From assembly GCF_002778275.1 (NCBI RefSeq), contig NZ_NESG01000005.1, positions 62,001 to 126,000 of the forward strand: a stretch of DNA of 64,000 nucleotides, read 5' to 3'. The position numbers and the translations under genes were made by a program. A model generated the notes under the pieces. It did no database searches and was not told the DNA's origin. It worked only from the letters and a program-made list of their open reading frames with translations. The DNA comes from Limnohabitans sp. G3-2. GTDB taxonomy: Bacteria > Pseudomonadota > Gammaproteobacteria > Burkholderiales > Burkholderiaceae_C. Below are positions 8,779 through 17,222 of this stretch, piece by piece (position 1 is the first letter of the stretch; each line of letters opens with the position of its first letter).

Positions 8779-8870
8779 GAGAGTCTCCAGAAATATAAAG
8801 AAGCAACGGTGGGGTCAAATTTCGGTTGCAGGGGGCACCACCGGGAGGCCCACTGCACAACGCCAAAACA

Positions 8871-10529
8871 TCAAACGCGGTTCATGTCGAACTGGACTTT
8901 CTCGCCCTTGCCATACACCTTCAGGGCACCTTTTTCGCCCACGGCGTTGGGGCGCTGGAAGATCCAGTTTTGCCAAGCGGTCAAGCGGCCAAAAATGCGG
9001 GTCAACATGTTCTCTTGGCTCGCAAAACGCAGGTTGGCTTCGAGACCGGTCAAGGCGTCAGGCGACATGGACGAGCGCTCTTCCAGGGCCAGGCGGATTT
9101 CGTCGGTCCAATCGATGTCGTCGGGCGCTGCCGTCACCAAACCCAAAGCCAGGGCCGCGTCGGCGTCCAGCGCTTTGCCGATGGCGCCGCGTGCGGCTTC
9201 CATGGCGGGCACTTCTTCGTAGAAGCGGCGCTGCAGGCGGGTCTGGTCATTGACCATGGGGAAGAAACCGAAGTTCATTTCATTGAGCTGGATCTTGGGG
9301 GCCTTGGCTTCGTCGTCTGGCAGCGCCAGCATGTAAGCGCGGTCGGCGCAGAAAGCCAATTCGGCGAGTGTGCCGACAAAACATGTCCCCTCTTCGATCA
9401 GGGCGAACAGGCTGCGCGAGGTCACGTCCATGCGGGCCAGGGTGCGGCGCAGGTGGCCGATGGTTTCACGCACAAACCAGTGGTCTTTGTGGGCCAGCAG
9501 GGTGGCGTCCGAGGCCAAGACGGCCGCGGCATCGCCCGAGGTCTTGAGCACCCAGGTGCCGATGTCGAGTTCGTTGGTGCGCATGTGCAAGATGGCATCG
9601 TCAAGTTCGCGCACCATCTGCAGCGGCCACCAGTTCATGCCTGCGGCTTCGATGCCGGCGATGTCGGTGGGCTGGGCCGTGGCAGGCGCCTTGACGGTGA
9701 AGGTGGCAATGCGCTTGGCGCGGTCGATTTCCACAGTGATGTTGGTGTAAGTGAGCGCGTCGGCCGAGAAGTTGCGACTCAAGGGGGTCAGCTCAACGCC
9801 CTTGACCCCTGCGGGGCGGATGCTGCCTGCAGCCAACTGGGTGGCGCGTGCTTTGACCACGTCCTTGAACACGGCGGGCTTGGCAATCGCGTCCACCAGG
9901 CGCCAGTCAACGGCTTTTTGGCCACGCACGCCTTCGACGCTGGTGCAAAAGATGTCGGCCAGGTCGTGGCGCACATGGCGCTTGTCGGTCACGCGGGTCA
10001 GGCCGCCGGTTCCGGGCAACACGCCCAGCAGAGGCACCTCAGGCAAAGACACCGAAGAGGAGCGGTCGTCCACCAGCACGATGTCGTCGCAGGCCAAGGC
10101 CAGCTCGTAGCCGCCGCCCGCGCAAGCGCCGTTCAGAGCCGCCACAAATTTCAGGCCGTCGTGCTTGCTGGAGTCTTCGATGCCGTTGCGGGTTTCGTTG
10201 GTGAACTTGCAGAAGTTCACTTTCCAGCCGTGGGTGGACACGCCCAGCATGAAGATGTTGGCGCCGGAGCAGAACACGCGGTCCTTCAAGCTGGTCACCA
10301 CCACCGAGCGCACTTCGGGGTGCTCGAAACGGATGCGCTGCAGCGCGTCGTGCAACTCGATGTCCACACCCAGGTCATAGCTGTTGAGCTTGAGCTTGTA
10401 GCCAGGGCGGATGCCAGCGTCTTCGTTGATGTTGATCGACAAGGTCGCGATCTCGCCATCAAAAGCCAACTGGATGTGCTTGTACTGGGAAGGGTTGGTT
10501 TGGTAATCAACCTGTGGTGCTGCGGTCAT
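8871..10529 (-). CDS. boxC: 2,3-epoxybenzoyl-CoA dihydrolase (benzoyl-CoA-dihydrodiol lyase)
   Basis: BoxC hydrolytically opens the ring of 2,3-epoxybenzoyl-CoA to give 3,4-dehydroadipyl-CoA semialdehyde plus formate. The 552-residue protein belongs to the crotonase superfamily: FCSGANIFMLG and ALNGACAGGGYELALACD form the oxyanion/CoA region, and SLPEVPLLGVLPGTGGL carries the conserved Glu. The start at 10529 (MTAAPQ) is chosen because GGAG precedes it by 6 bases; an upstream ATG would add five residues. It is the first structural gene of the - strand run and faces a promoter region with BoxR-type sites. Confidence 0.96.
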   Translation of the reverse strand: MTAAPQVDYQTNPSQYKHIQLAFDGEIATLSININEDAGIRPGYKLKLNSYDLGVDIELHDALQRIRFEHPEVRSVVVTSLKDRVFCSGANIFMLGVSTHGWKVNFCKFTNETRNGIEDSSKHDGLKFVAALNGACAGGGYELALACDDIVLVDDRSSSVSLPEVPLLGVLPGTGGLTRVTDKRHVRHDLADIFCTSVEGVRGQKAVDWRLVDAIAKPAVFKDVVKARATQLAAGSIRPAGVKGVELTPLSRNFSADALTYTNITVEIDRAKRIATFTVKAPATAQPTDIAGIEAAGMNWWPLQMVRELDDAILHMRTNELDIGTWVLKTSGDAAAVLASDATLLAHKDHWFVRETIGHLRRTLARMDVTSRSLFALIEEGTCFVGTLAELAFCADRAYMLALPDDEAKAPKIQLNEMNFGFFPMVNDQTRLQRRFYEEVPAMEAARGAIGKALDADAALALGLVTAAPDDIDWTDEIRLALEERSSMSPDALTGLEANLRFASQENMLTRIFGRLTAWQNWIFQRPNAVGEKGALKVYGKGEKVQFDMNRV

Positions 10530-10573
10530 GGGTGTCTCCATCAAGGAAGGTGGGATTTGATTTTGGTCAAAAA

Positions 10574-10589
10574 ATGCATTTCACTGCAT
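10574..10589. promoter_or_regulatory. Putative BoxR operator, site C1
   Basis: ATGCATTTCACTGCAT holds TGCA-N6-TGCA. It lies 45-60 bp upstream of the boxC ATG, downstream of the proposed -10. TGCA direct repeats are the known recognition element of the BzdR/BoxR family; use of this copy is inferred. Confidence 0.6.
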
Positions 10590-10599
10590 GTTGGCCTGA

Positions 10600-10628
10600 A
10601 GTTTAGTGCAGACCACGACCCCCATCAA
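10600..10628 (-). promoter_or_regulatory. Candidate boxC promoter
   Basis: On the - strand TTGATG (10628-10623) and TAAACT (10605-10600) are 17 bp apart, each 4 of 6 to the sigma-70 consensus. A TGCA lies in the spacer beside the -10 and BoxR-type sites flank the promoter on both sides, as expected for repression. This is a weak match and the start point is not demonstrated. Confidence 0.4.
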
Positions 10629-10629
10629 T

Positions 10630-10645
10630 ATGCACTTTAATGCAT
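10630..10645. promoter_or_regulatory. Putative BoxR operator, site C2
   Basis: ATGCACTTTAATGCAT (TGCA-N6-TGCA) is identical over all 16 bases to the site at 11661-11676 in the boxR-boxD intergenic region. It directly abuts the proposed -35 of the boxC promoter. Confidence 0.7.
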
Positions 10646-10689
10646 TTACTAAGTGTTTACCCTAGGAAGTAGAAAAAGCCCATCCCCGT

Positions 10690-11604
10690 TCAGGCGGGCA
10701 TGGCCAGATGCTGGCGAACCGAAGTCCGCAAGGCGTCAAAAGCTTGGTCTTCGGTGCGGCCACTGGTGTTGATGGCCAGATCGGCTTTGGAATAAAACGC
10801 CGAGCGCCCTTCCAGAATGCGCTTGAGGTCTTCCATCGCCTCGCGGCTGGCGGCCATGGGGCGCATGTCGCCTTGCGCAGCCACTCGGCCCATGTGGTCG
10901 GCCGCGTCGGCCTGCAGCCACACCGTGGTGCAGTGCGAGAGCAACACATTGAAGTTGGCCGAATCGGACACCAAGCCTCCTGGCGTGGCGATCACCACCT
11001 CGGGGTAAATCTGGATCGCTTCTTCGAGGGCGCGGCGTTCGTAGCGGCGGTAGGCGTTGGCGCCATAGAGGTTGTGGATTTCGCTGATCTGGCAACCGGC
11101 AAACTGCTCGATCTCGCGGCTGAGCTCAATGAAGGGAAAGCCCATGTCGTCGGCCAAACGCTGGCCCAGCGCGGTTTTGCCGGCACCGCGCAAACCAATG
11201 AGGGCAATGCGGTTCTTGCGCTCTTGCGCGTTGCCGCCTTCGCCAAACAGCTCGCCCAACTGCACCCGAGCGCGGCGAAGATCGCTCTCGCTGCGCTGCG
11301 ACAGGAGCTCACGGATCAGCAGCCACTCGGGCGAACGGGTGGTGACGTCACCCAGCAACTCGGCCAAGGAACACTGAAGGGCCTGCGCCACCTGCAGCAG
11401 CACCAGCACCGAGACGTTGCCGGTGCCGTACTCCAGATTGGCCAGGTGCCGCTCGGACACCTCGGCGGCCAGGGCCACCGCACGGCGTGTCATGCCCTGG
11501 CGCGACCGCAAGTTGCGCACGCGTTCGCCCAGCGCCTCCAGGAACGGGCTGCGCTTGGTCTGCGGCTCGGTGGGCTCCAGCAACGTGGATTCTTGACTGC
11601 TCAT
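10690..11604 (-). CDS. boxR: BoxR/BzdR-type benzoyl-CoA-responsive regulator
   Basis: A 304-residue protein with the unusual two-domain layout of BzdR/BoxR. It has an XRE-type helix-turn-helix at about residues 24-84 (RVRNLRSRQGMTRRAVALAA, SERHLANLEYG), a linker, and a shikimate-kinase-like domain from about 130 with the P-loop GLRGAGKT at 137-144. In this family benzoyl-CoA binds the C-terminal domain and relieves repression. ATG 11604 is preferred over TTG 11610. The gene is divergent from boxD and ends 160 bp upstream of boxC, so it sits between the two promoters it probably controls. Confidence 0.93.
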   Translation of the reverse strand: MSSQESTLLEPTEPQTKRSPFLEALGERVRNLRSRQGMTRRAVALAAEVSERHLANLEYGTGNVSVLVLLQVAQALQCSLAELLGDVTTRSPEWLLIRELLSQRSESDLRRARVQLGELFGEGGNAQERKNRIALIGLRGAGKTALGQRLADDMGFPFIELSREIEQFAGCQISEIHNLYGANAYRRYERRALEEAIQIYPEVVIATPGGLVSDSANFNVLLSHCTTVWLQADAADHMGRVAAQGDMRPMAASREAMEDLKRILEGRSAFYSKADLAINTSGRTEDQAFDALRTSVRQHLAMPA

Positions 11605-11660
11605 GTTCAACTTTGGATCAAAGGCAAGGGAAAACCCTTAATTTTCAACAAACCCAAAAC

Positions 11661-11676
11661 ATGCACTTTAATGCAT
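11661..11676. promoter_or_regulatory. Putative BoxR operator in the boxR-boxD divergent promoter region
   Basis: ATGCACTTTAATGCAT is identical to the site at 10630-10645. Further TGCA copies follow at 11680-11683 and 11698-11701. The position between divergent boxR and boxD would allow control of boxD-bclA and autoregulation of boxR. Confidence 0.7.
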
Positions 11677-11812
11677 ACTTGCAGGCACGCACAATAGTGC
11701 ATCAACCGGTGTTTATACCGCCAACTGGCCCACCCGAACAGTTTTTTGTTGCATGCCCCCGCCTGCAGCCCACCTGACCCCCCTCATTTCGAGACGACTG
11801 AAAGCCATTCAC

Positions 11813-13381
11813 ATGACCGCATTGCTCCCCAACTTCTTCGCAGGCCGCTGGCAAACCGGCACCGGCGCAGGCACGCCCTTGTTGGACCCGGTGCTGGGCA
11901 CCGAGCTGGCCCGTGTGTCGAGCAGCGGCATCGACCTGGCCGAAGGCTTTGCCTTTGCGCGCACGCAAGGCGGCGCGGCGCTGCGCGCCCTGAGCTACGG
12001 CCAGCGCGCCGCATTGCTCAGCAAAATCGTCAACGTGCTGCAAGCCCACCGCGACGCTTACTACGAGATCGCCACCGCCAACAGCGGCACCGTGGCCAGG
12101 GACTCGGGCGTGGACATCGACGGCGCCCTCTTCACCCTGGGCTACTACGCCAAGCAAGGCGCAGCCCTGGGCGACGCCACGCTGCTGCTGGACGGCGAGC
12201 GCATCCGCATGGCCAAGGACCCGGCTTTTCAGACCCAGCACATCCAGGTGCCTACCCACGGCGTGGCGCTGTTCATCAACGCCTTCAACTTCCCCAGCTG
12301 GGGCCTGTGGGAAAAAGCCGCACCCGCTCTGCTCTCTGGGGTGCCCGTCATCATCAAACCCGCCACGGCCACCGCCTGGCTGACCCAGCGCATGGTGAAA
12401 GACGTGGTGGACGCGGGCGTGCTGCCGGTGGGTGCCCTGTCGGTGATTTGCGGCTCGTCTGCGGGCTTGATGGACCAGCTGCAGGCCTTTGACGTGGTCA
12501 GCTTCACCGGCTCGGCCGAGACGGGCAAGATCATCCGCAGCCACCGCGCCGTGACCGAGTTGTCGGTGCGCTGCAACATCGAAGCCGACAGCCTCAACAG
12601 CGCCCTGCTCTCGCCCGCCGCCACAGCCGAGAGCGAAGCCTTCCAACTGCTGGTGGCCGAAGTGGCGCGCGAGATGACGGTCAAGTCGGGCCAAAAGTGC
12701 ACCGCGATCCGCCGCATATTTGTGCCCCGCGCCTTGTACAAAGCGGCCGCACAGGCGATTGGCGCACGCCTGGCCAAAACCACCGTGGGCAACCCCCGCC
12801 ACGAGGCCGTGCGCATGGGCGCCTTGGTCAGCCTAGAACAAAAAGCCAGTGTGCTGGCGGGACTGGCCCGGCTCAAGACCGAAGCCACGGTGTTGTTTGA
12901 CGGCAGCGCCGCTGGCCTGGTCGATGCCGATGCATCGAGCGCCTGCGTGGCCCCGGTGCTGCTGGGCACCGAGTCGCCCATGACGGCGCAGGTGCTGCAC
13001 GCGCTCGAGGTGTTTGGCCCTGTGTCTACCCTCATGCCTTACGACAGCATCGAAGAGGCCTACGCCATGATCCGCCGCGGCGAAGGCTCGCTGGTGTGCT
13101 CGCTCTACAGCGAAGACCCGGCCTTCACCGCCCAGGCCTCGGTCGCGCTGGCCAGCAGCCACGGCCGGGTGCATGCGATTTCGCCCGATGTGGCGGCCCT
13201 GCACAGCGGCCACGGCAACGTGATGCCCATGAGCCTGCACGGCGGCCCCGGCCGCGCGGGGGGTGGCGAGGAGCTGGGCGGCTTGCGCGCCCTGAACTTC
13301 TACCACCGCCGCAGTGCGGTGCAAGGCAGCGCGTTGGCCCTGGACGTTTTGGCTGCACAGGGCGGCAAATTGGCCCTTTGA
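11813..13381 (+). CDS. boxD: 3,4-dehydroadipyl-CoA semialdehyde dehydrogenase
   Basis: An aldehyde dehydrogenase of 522 residues that oxidises the semialdehyde made by BoxC to 3,4-dehydroadipyl-CoA with NADP+. Family features are the cofactor segment (FINAFNFPSWGLWEKAAPAL, VIIKPATATAW), a glycine turn (SFTGSAETGK), the Cys-containing segment VKSGQKCTAIRR and a C-terminal GGPGRAGGGEELGG. It resembles the BoxD/PaaN-like branch rather than ordinary aldehyde dehydrogenases. The start MTALLPNFFAGRW fits the conserved N-terminus. It is divergent from boxR and 85 bp upstream of the CoA ligase gene. Confidence 0.92.
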   Translation: MTALLPNFFAGRWQTGTGAGTPLLDPVLGTELARVSSSGIDLAEGFAFARTQGGAALRALSYGQRAALLSKIVNVLQAHRDAYYEIATANSGTVARDSGVDIDGALFTLGYYAKQGAALGDATLLLDGERIRMAKDPAFQTQHIQVPTHGVALFINAFNFPSWGLWEKAAPALLSGVPVIIKPATATAWLTQRMVKDVVDAGVLPVGALSVICGSSAGLMDQLQAFDVVSFTGSAETGKIIRSHRAVTELSVRCNIEADSLNSALLSPAATAESEAFQLLVAEVAREMTVKSGQKCTAIRRIFVPRALYKAAAQAIGARLAKTTVGNPRHEAVRMGALVSLEQKASVLAGLARLKTEATVLFDGSAAGLVDADASSACVAPVLLGTESPMTAQVLHALEVFGPVSTLMPYDSIEEAYAMIRRGEGSLVCSLYSEDPAFTAQASVALASSHGRVHAISPDVAALHSGHGNVMPMSLHGGPGRAGGGEELGGLRALNFYHRRSAVQGSALALDVLAAQGGKLAL

Positions 13382-13466
13382 TTTGGACAGGAGGCGGCCT
13401 CCTGCAAACCCCTATGGCCAGAACAAAAAATCTGAACAAGATCACAAACACCCCGAGGAGACCCCC

Positions 13467-15026
13467 ATGACCCGCACCGTGACAGCCCCACCCGCCGACT
13501 TCAACTTTGCCCAGCACCTGATCGCCACCAACGCTGGCCGCGCCGACAAAACCGCTCTGATCGATGACATGGGCCAGCTCAGCTATGGCGAGCTGGCCGA
13601 GCAGGTGCGCCGGTTTGCGGGCGGTCTGCAATCCTTGGGCCTCCAACGCGAAGCGCGTGTCCTCTTGCTGATGCACGACTGCAGCGACTGGGTGGTGGCC
13701 TTTTTGGGCTCACTTTATGCGGGCGTGGTGCCCGTGGCTGTCAACACGCTGCTCACTGCCGAAGACTATGCCTTCATGCTGAGCAGCAGCCGCGCCCAAG
13801 CGGCCCTGGTCTCGGGTGCTCTGTTGCCCACCCTGCAAAGTGCGCTGGACCTGGTCAAAAACGAGGTGCGCCAGGTCGTGGTCTCGCAACCCACAGGCGC
13901 TTTGACGCAAGGCCAATTCAACATGGCCGACTTGGTGGCCCAAAACAAGCCCGCTCTTGCCGCCCAAACCCTGGCCGATGAACCGGCTTTCTGGCTGTAC
14001 TCATCCGGCTCGACCGGCAAGCCCAAGGGCACCGTGCACAGCCAGGGCAACCTGTACTGGACGGCCGAGCTGTACGGCAAAGGCGTGTTGAACCTGCAAG
14101 AAAGCGACACCGTGTTCTCGGCCGCCAAGCTGTTCTTTGCCTATGGCCTGGGCAATGCCCTCACCTTCCCCCTGAGCGTGGGCGCCACGGTGGTACTGAT
14201 GGCCGAACGCCCCACCCCGCCAGCGACTTTCAAGCGCATGGTGGACCACCAACCCACTGTTTTTTATGGTGCCCCCACGGGCTACGGCGGCATGCTGGCC
14301 CACCCAGCGTTACCCACCAAAAGCCAAGTGGCCCTGCGCCTGTGCTCGTCCGCTGGCGAGGCGCTGCCCCGCGACATCGCCGAGCGTTGGACCGCTCACT
14401 TTGGCTGCGAGATCATCGACGGCATCGGCTCCACCGAAATGCTGCACGTGTTCCTGTCCAACCGCCCCGGCGACGTGCGCTACGGCACAACGGGCAAAGC
14501 CGTCCCCGGCTACGAAGTGCAGCTGCGCAACGAAGACGGCAGCGTGGTCACTGGCCCGAACGAGATCGGCGACCTGTACATCCAGGGGCCCAGCAGCGCC
14601 CTGATGTACTGGAACAACCGCGAGAAGACACGCGACACCTTCCAGGGGGTGTGGACCAAAAGCGGCGACAAGTACACGCGCGACGCGGACGGCTATTACA
14701 CCTACGCCGGGCGAAACGACGACATGCTCAAGGTCAGCGGCATCTATGTCTCGCCCTTTGAGGTCGAGTCCACCTTGGTGCAACACCCGGCCATCTTGGA
14801 GGCGGCCGTGATCGGCAAAGAAGACACCGATGGCCTGACCAAGACCAAGGCCTTCATCGTGCTCAAGCCCGGTCAAAGCCTCACACAAGAGGATGTCAAA
14901 GTGTTTGTGAAAGAACGTTTGGCACCCTACAAATACCCCCGTTTCATCGAGTTCGTGGCCGAATTGCCCAAGACAGCCACGGGAAAAATCCAACGCTTCC
15001 GGCTCAGAGACCAAGAGAAAAACTGA
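13467..15026 (+). CDS. bclA: Benzoate-CoA ligase
   Basis: Activates benzoate to benzoyl-CoA with ATP, the entry step of the box pathway. The 519-residue protein has the acyl-adenylate signature YSSGSTGKPKGTVHSQGN, the A5-type motif GSTEMLHVFLSNRPG, the hinge YAGRNDDMLKVSG and the catalytic Lys near the C-terminus (PKTATGKIQRF). MTRTVTAPP is chosen as start because GAGGAGACCCCC precedes it. 2-aminobenzoate or hydroxybenzoate ligases are related, but the box context favours benzoate. Confidence 0.92.
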   Translation: MTRTVTAPPADFNFAQHLIATNAGRADKTALIDDMGQLSYGELAEQVRRFAGGLQSLGLQREARVLLLMHDCSDWVVAFLGSLYAGVVPVAVNTLLTAEDYAFMLSSSRAQAALVSGALLPTLQSALDLVKNEVRQVVVSQPTGALTQGQFNMADLVAQNKPALAAQTLADEPAFWLYSSGSTGKPKGTVHSQGNLYWTAELYGKGVLNLQESDTVFSAAKLFFAYGLGNALTFPLSVGATVVLMAERPTPPATFKRMVDHQPTVFYGAPTGYGGMLAHPALPTKSQVALRLCSSAGEALPRDIAERWTAHFGCEIIDGIGSTEMLHVFLSNRPGDVRYGTTGKAVPGYEVQLRNEDGSVVTGPNEIGDLYIQGPSSALMYWNNREKTRDTFQGVWTKSGDKYTRDADGYYTYAGRNDDMLKVSGIYVSPFEVESTLVQHPAILEAAVIGKEDTDGLTKTKAFIVLKPGQSLTQEDVKVFVKERLAPYKYPRFIEFVAELPKTATGKIQRFRLRDQEKN

Positions 15027-15177
15027 GATTTCAACGCGCAAACCCTCAAAAACCGCCCATCCACCATTTTTTCAATTGGATTCATCCCAACAAATTAAAC
15101 CGTCAGCAACCTCGGTGAGTCAGTAGAAACCCTTAAGATTGACACGCTGACGCAATGGGCGTTTATTGGGGTGATGC

Positions 15178-17178
15178 ATGCAAGTCAAAACAAGGTTGAT
15201 GCTGGGGGGTCTGGCGACCCTGATCGGTTTACTGGCGGTCTCGGTGACGGCGCTGTTTTTGGAAAAGTCCAGCATGATGGACGACCGGAAAATCAAGACA
15301 CGCCATTTGGTGGAAGCGGCGCACACGGTGTTGGTGCACTTTCATGAGCAGGAAAAGTCCGGCAATATGACGGGCCAAGAGGCCAAGGCAGCCGCCATAT
15401 CGGCCATCCATGCCATGCGGTACGAGCAAAAAGAATATTTTTGGCTGAATGACCTGACCTCCCCCATCCCGAAAATGATCATGCACCCCACGGTGCCCGC
15501 GCTCAACGACAAGATCTTGGATGGCGCCAACTTCAATTGCGCCACCACCCTTCAAGCCGGAGCAGATGGCCCCGTGGAGCGGACAGACGGTCGGAAAAAC
15601 CTGTTTGTGGCCTTCAATGAAGTGGTCCAAAAATCTGGCCACGGTTTTGTGACTTACAACTGGCCCAAACCCAAATTGGGGGGAGGCACCACCGAAGAGT
15701 TGTTTGAAAAACTCTCTTACGTCAAGAAATTTGAGCCTTGGGGTTGGGTGATCGGCTCGGGCATCTACGTGGACGATGTCGACAGCAAGTTCTGGCAGAT
15801 GGCCCAGCAATTTGCGGCCATGGTCTTGGCGGTGATGCTCGTCATTGCCGCCATGATCCACTGGCAAGTGCTGAGCATCACACGGCCCTTGGATGAATTG
15901 CGTGCGATGGTGATCTCGATCGAGCGCTCATCTGACTTCTCACGTCGGCTGGGGATTGAGCGCCAAGACGAGGTGGGGCAAACGGCCATGGCGTTCAACC
16001 AACTCATGTCTGCACAGCAGTTGGCCATCGGTGAAGTCAATGCGGTGGTCGAAGCCATCGCTGCAGGCGACTTCAGCAAACGCGTGAACGCAGACCTCAA
16101 AGGTGATCTGGGCATCATGAAGGCGGCCGTCAATGCCAGCGCACAAAGTGTCGACTCCACCATGCAAGCGTTGCAAGAGGTGATGCACGCCTTGTCCAAT
16201 GGGAACTTCAGCAAACGCATGTCCAGCGAAGTGCAAGGCGAGCTGCGCACGGCCGTGGACAGCGCCATGCAGGCCATGGAAACGCTGCTGAGCGATGTGG
16301 GCACCGTCATGAGGGGCGTGGCTCAAGGCGATTTACGCGGACGGATTCAAGCGCAGGGCCGTGGCGATCTGGCCACCTTGAAGGACAACATCAACCACTC
16401 GCTCGAAGCTTTGGGCAACAGCATGGTGACGATCAACAGCAACACCCGCCAAGTGGCGGCGGCGGCCAACGAAACCAGCCAAGCCATCAACCAAATCAGC
16501 GACGGTGCGCAAAATCAGATGCACGCCATCAGCCAACTGGCCAATGCGGTGCGTGAAACCGCGGTCTCGGTCACCGACGTGTCGCGCAACACCGAAACCG
16601 CCAGCGCCCGCTCTCAAGAGTCGATGGCCATCGTGCGGGCAGGCAAAAACAAGATGTCGCTCATGGTCGAGGTGGTCAACGGCATTGCCGCCAACTCGGA
16701 AAAAATCAACAAGATCACCGAAGTGATCGAGAAGATCGCCAACAAAACCAACCTCTTGTCGCTGAACGCGGCCATCGAGGCGGCGCGTGCTGGCGAACAC
16801 GGCAAGGGCTTCTCGGTGGTGGCCGAAGAGGTGGGCAAGCTGGCCTCCAGCAGCGCCGAGAGCACGCAAGAGATTTCGCAACTGGTGCAAGAAGCCGTGG
16901 AACAAGCCCGCCACGCGGTGGCCACGGTGCAAGAAGTCAGCCGTGACATGGAACGCATTGAATCGGGTGCCCACGAAGCCAACGGCATGATGCAACGCAT
17001 TTCCGCCGCGCTCGAGCAACAAAGTTCAGCGGTTCAAGAGATCAACTCGAACGTGGCCAATTTGAACAAGATCGCCGAATCGAATGCGGCGGCCAGTGAA
17101 GAGATTGCGGCCACGGTGATCGAGTTGTCCAAAATCGCAGACGGCACGCGCCACGAAGTGGACAAGTTCCAAGTCTGA
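15178..17178 (+). CDS. Methyl-accepting chemotaxis protein with Cache sensor and several HAMP units
   Basis: A 666-residue inner-membrane chemoreceptor. It has a first membrane helix at about 7-30 and a periplasmic single-Cache domain ([34 protein letters not shown]). A second membrane helix lies at about 213-232. Four HAMP-like units appear to follow between about 235 and 425, three of them sharing a GDFSKR/GNFSKR/GDLRGR motif. The cytoplasmic signalling tip ([20 protein letters not shown]) matches the universal MCP hairpin. The ATG is preceded by GGGGTGAT as ribosome site. It follows the benzoate genes by 151 bp on the same strand; a role in aromatic-acid taxis is possible but unproven. No C-terminal CheR-tethering pentapeptide is seen. 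Confidence 0.93.
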   Translation: MQVKTRLMLGGLATLIGLLAVSVTALFLEKSSMMDDRKIKTRHLVEAAHTVLVHFHEQEKSGNMTGQEAKAAAISAIHAMRYEQKEYFWLNDLTSPIPKMIMHPTVPALNDKILDGANFNCATTLQAGADGPVERTDGRKNLFVAFNEVVQKSGHGFVTYNWPKPKLGGGTTEELFEKLSYVKKFEPWGWVIGSGIYVDDVDSKFWQMAQQFAAMVLAVMLVIAAMIHWQVLSITRPLDELRAMVISIERSSDFSRRLGIERQDEVGQTAMAFNQLMSAQQLAIGEVNAVVEAIAAGDFSKRVNADLKGDLGIMKAAVNASAQSVDSTMQALQEVMHALSNGNFSKRMSSEVQGELRTAVDSAMQAMETLLSDVGTVMRGVAQGDLRGRIQAQGRGDLATLKDNINHSLEALGNSMVTINSNTRQVAAAANETSQAINQISDGAQNQMHAISQLANAVRETAVSVTDVSRNTETASARSQESMAIVRAGKNKMSLMVEVVNGIAANSEKINKITEVIEKIANKTNLLSLNAAIEAARAGEHGKGFSVVAEEVGKLASSSAESTQEISQLVQEAVEQARHAVATVQEVSRDMERIESGAHEANGMMQRISAALEQQSSAVQEINSNVANLNKIAESNAAASEEIAATVIELSKIADGTRHEVDKFQV

Positions 17179-17222
17179 GCGGGCCCCATTTCAAACCAAG
17201 GCCATCCCTGTGCGCCACGCCA

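Noticed and set aside
15139-15167. TTGACA-N17-TTTATT as promoter of the chemoreceptor gene
   Set aside because: It would start transcription within a few bases of the ATG and cut off the visible ribosome site, so it is probably chance.
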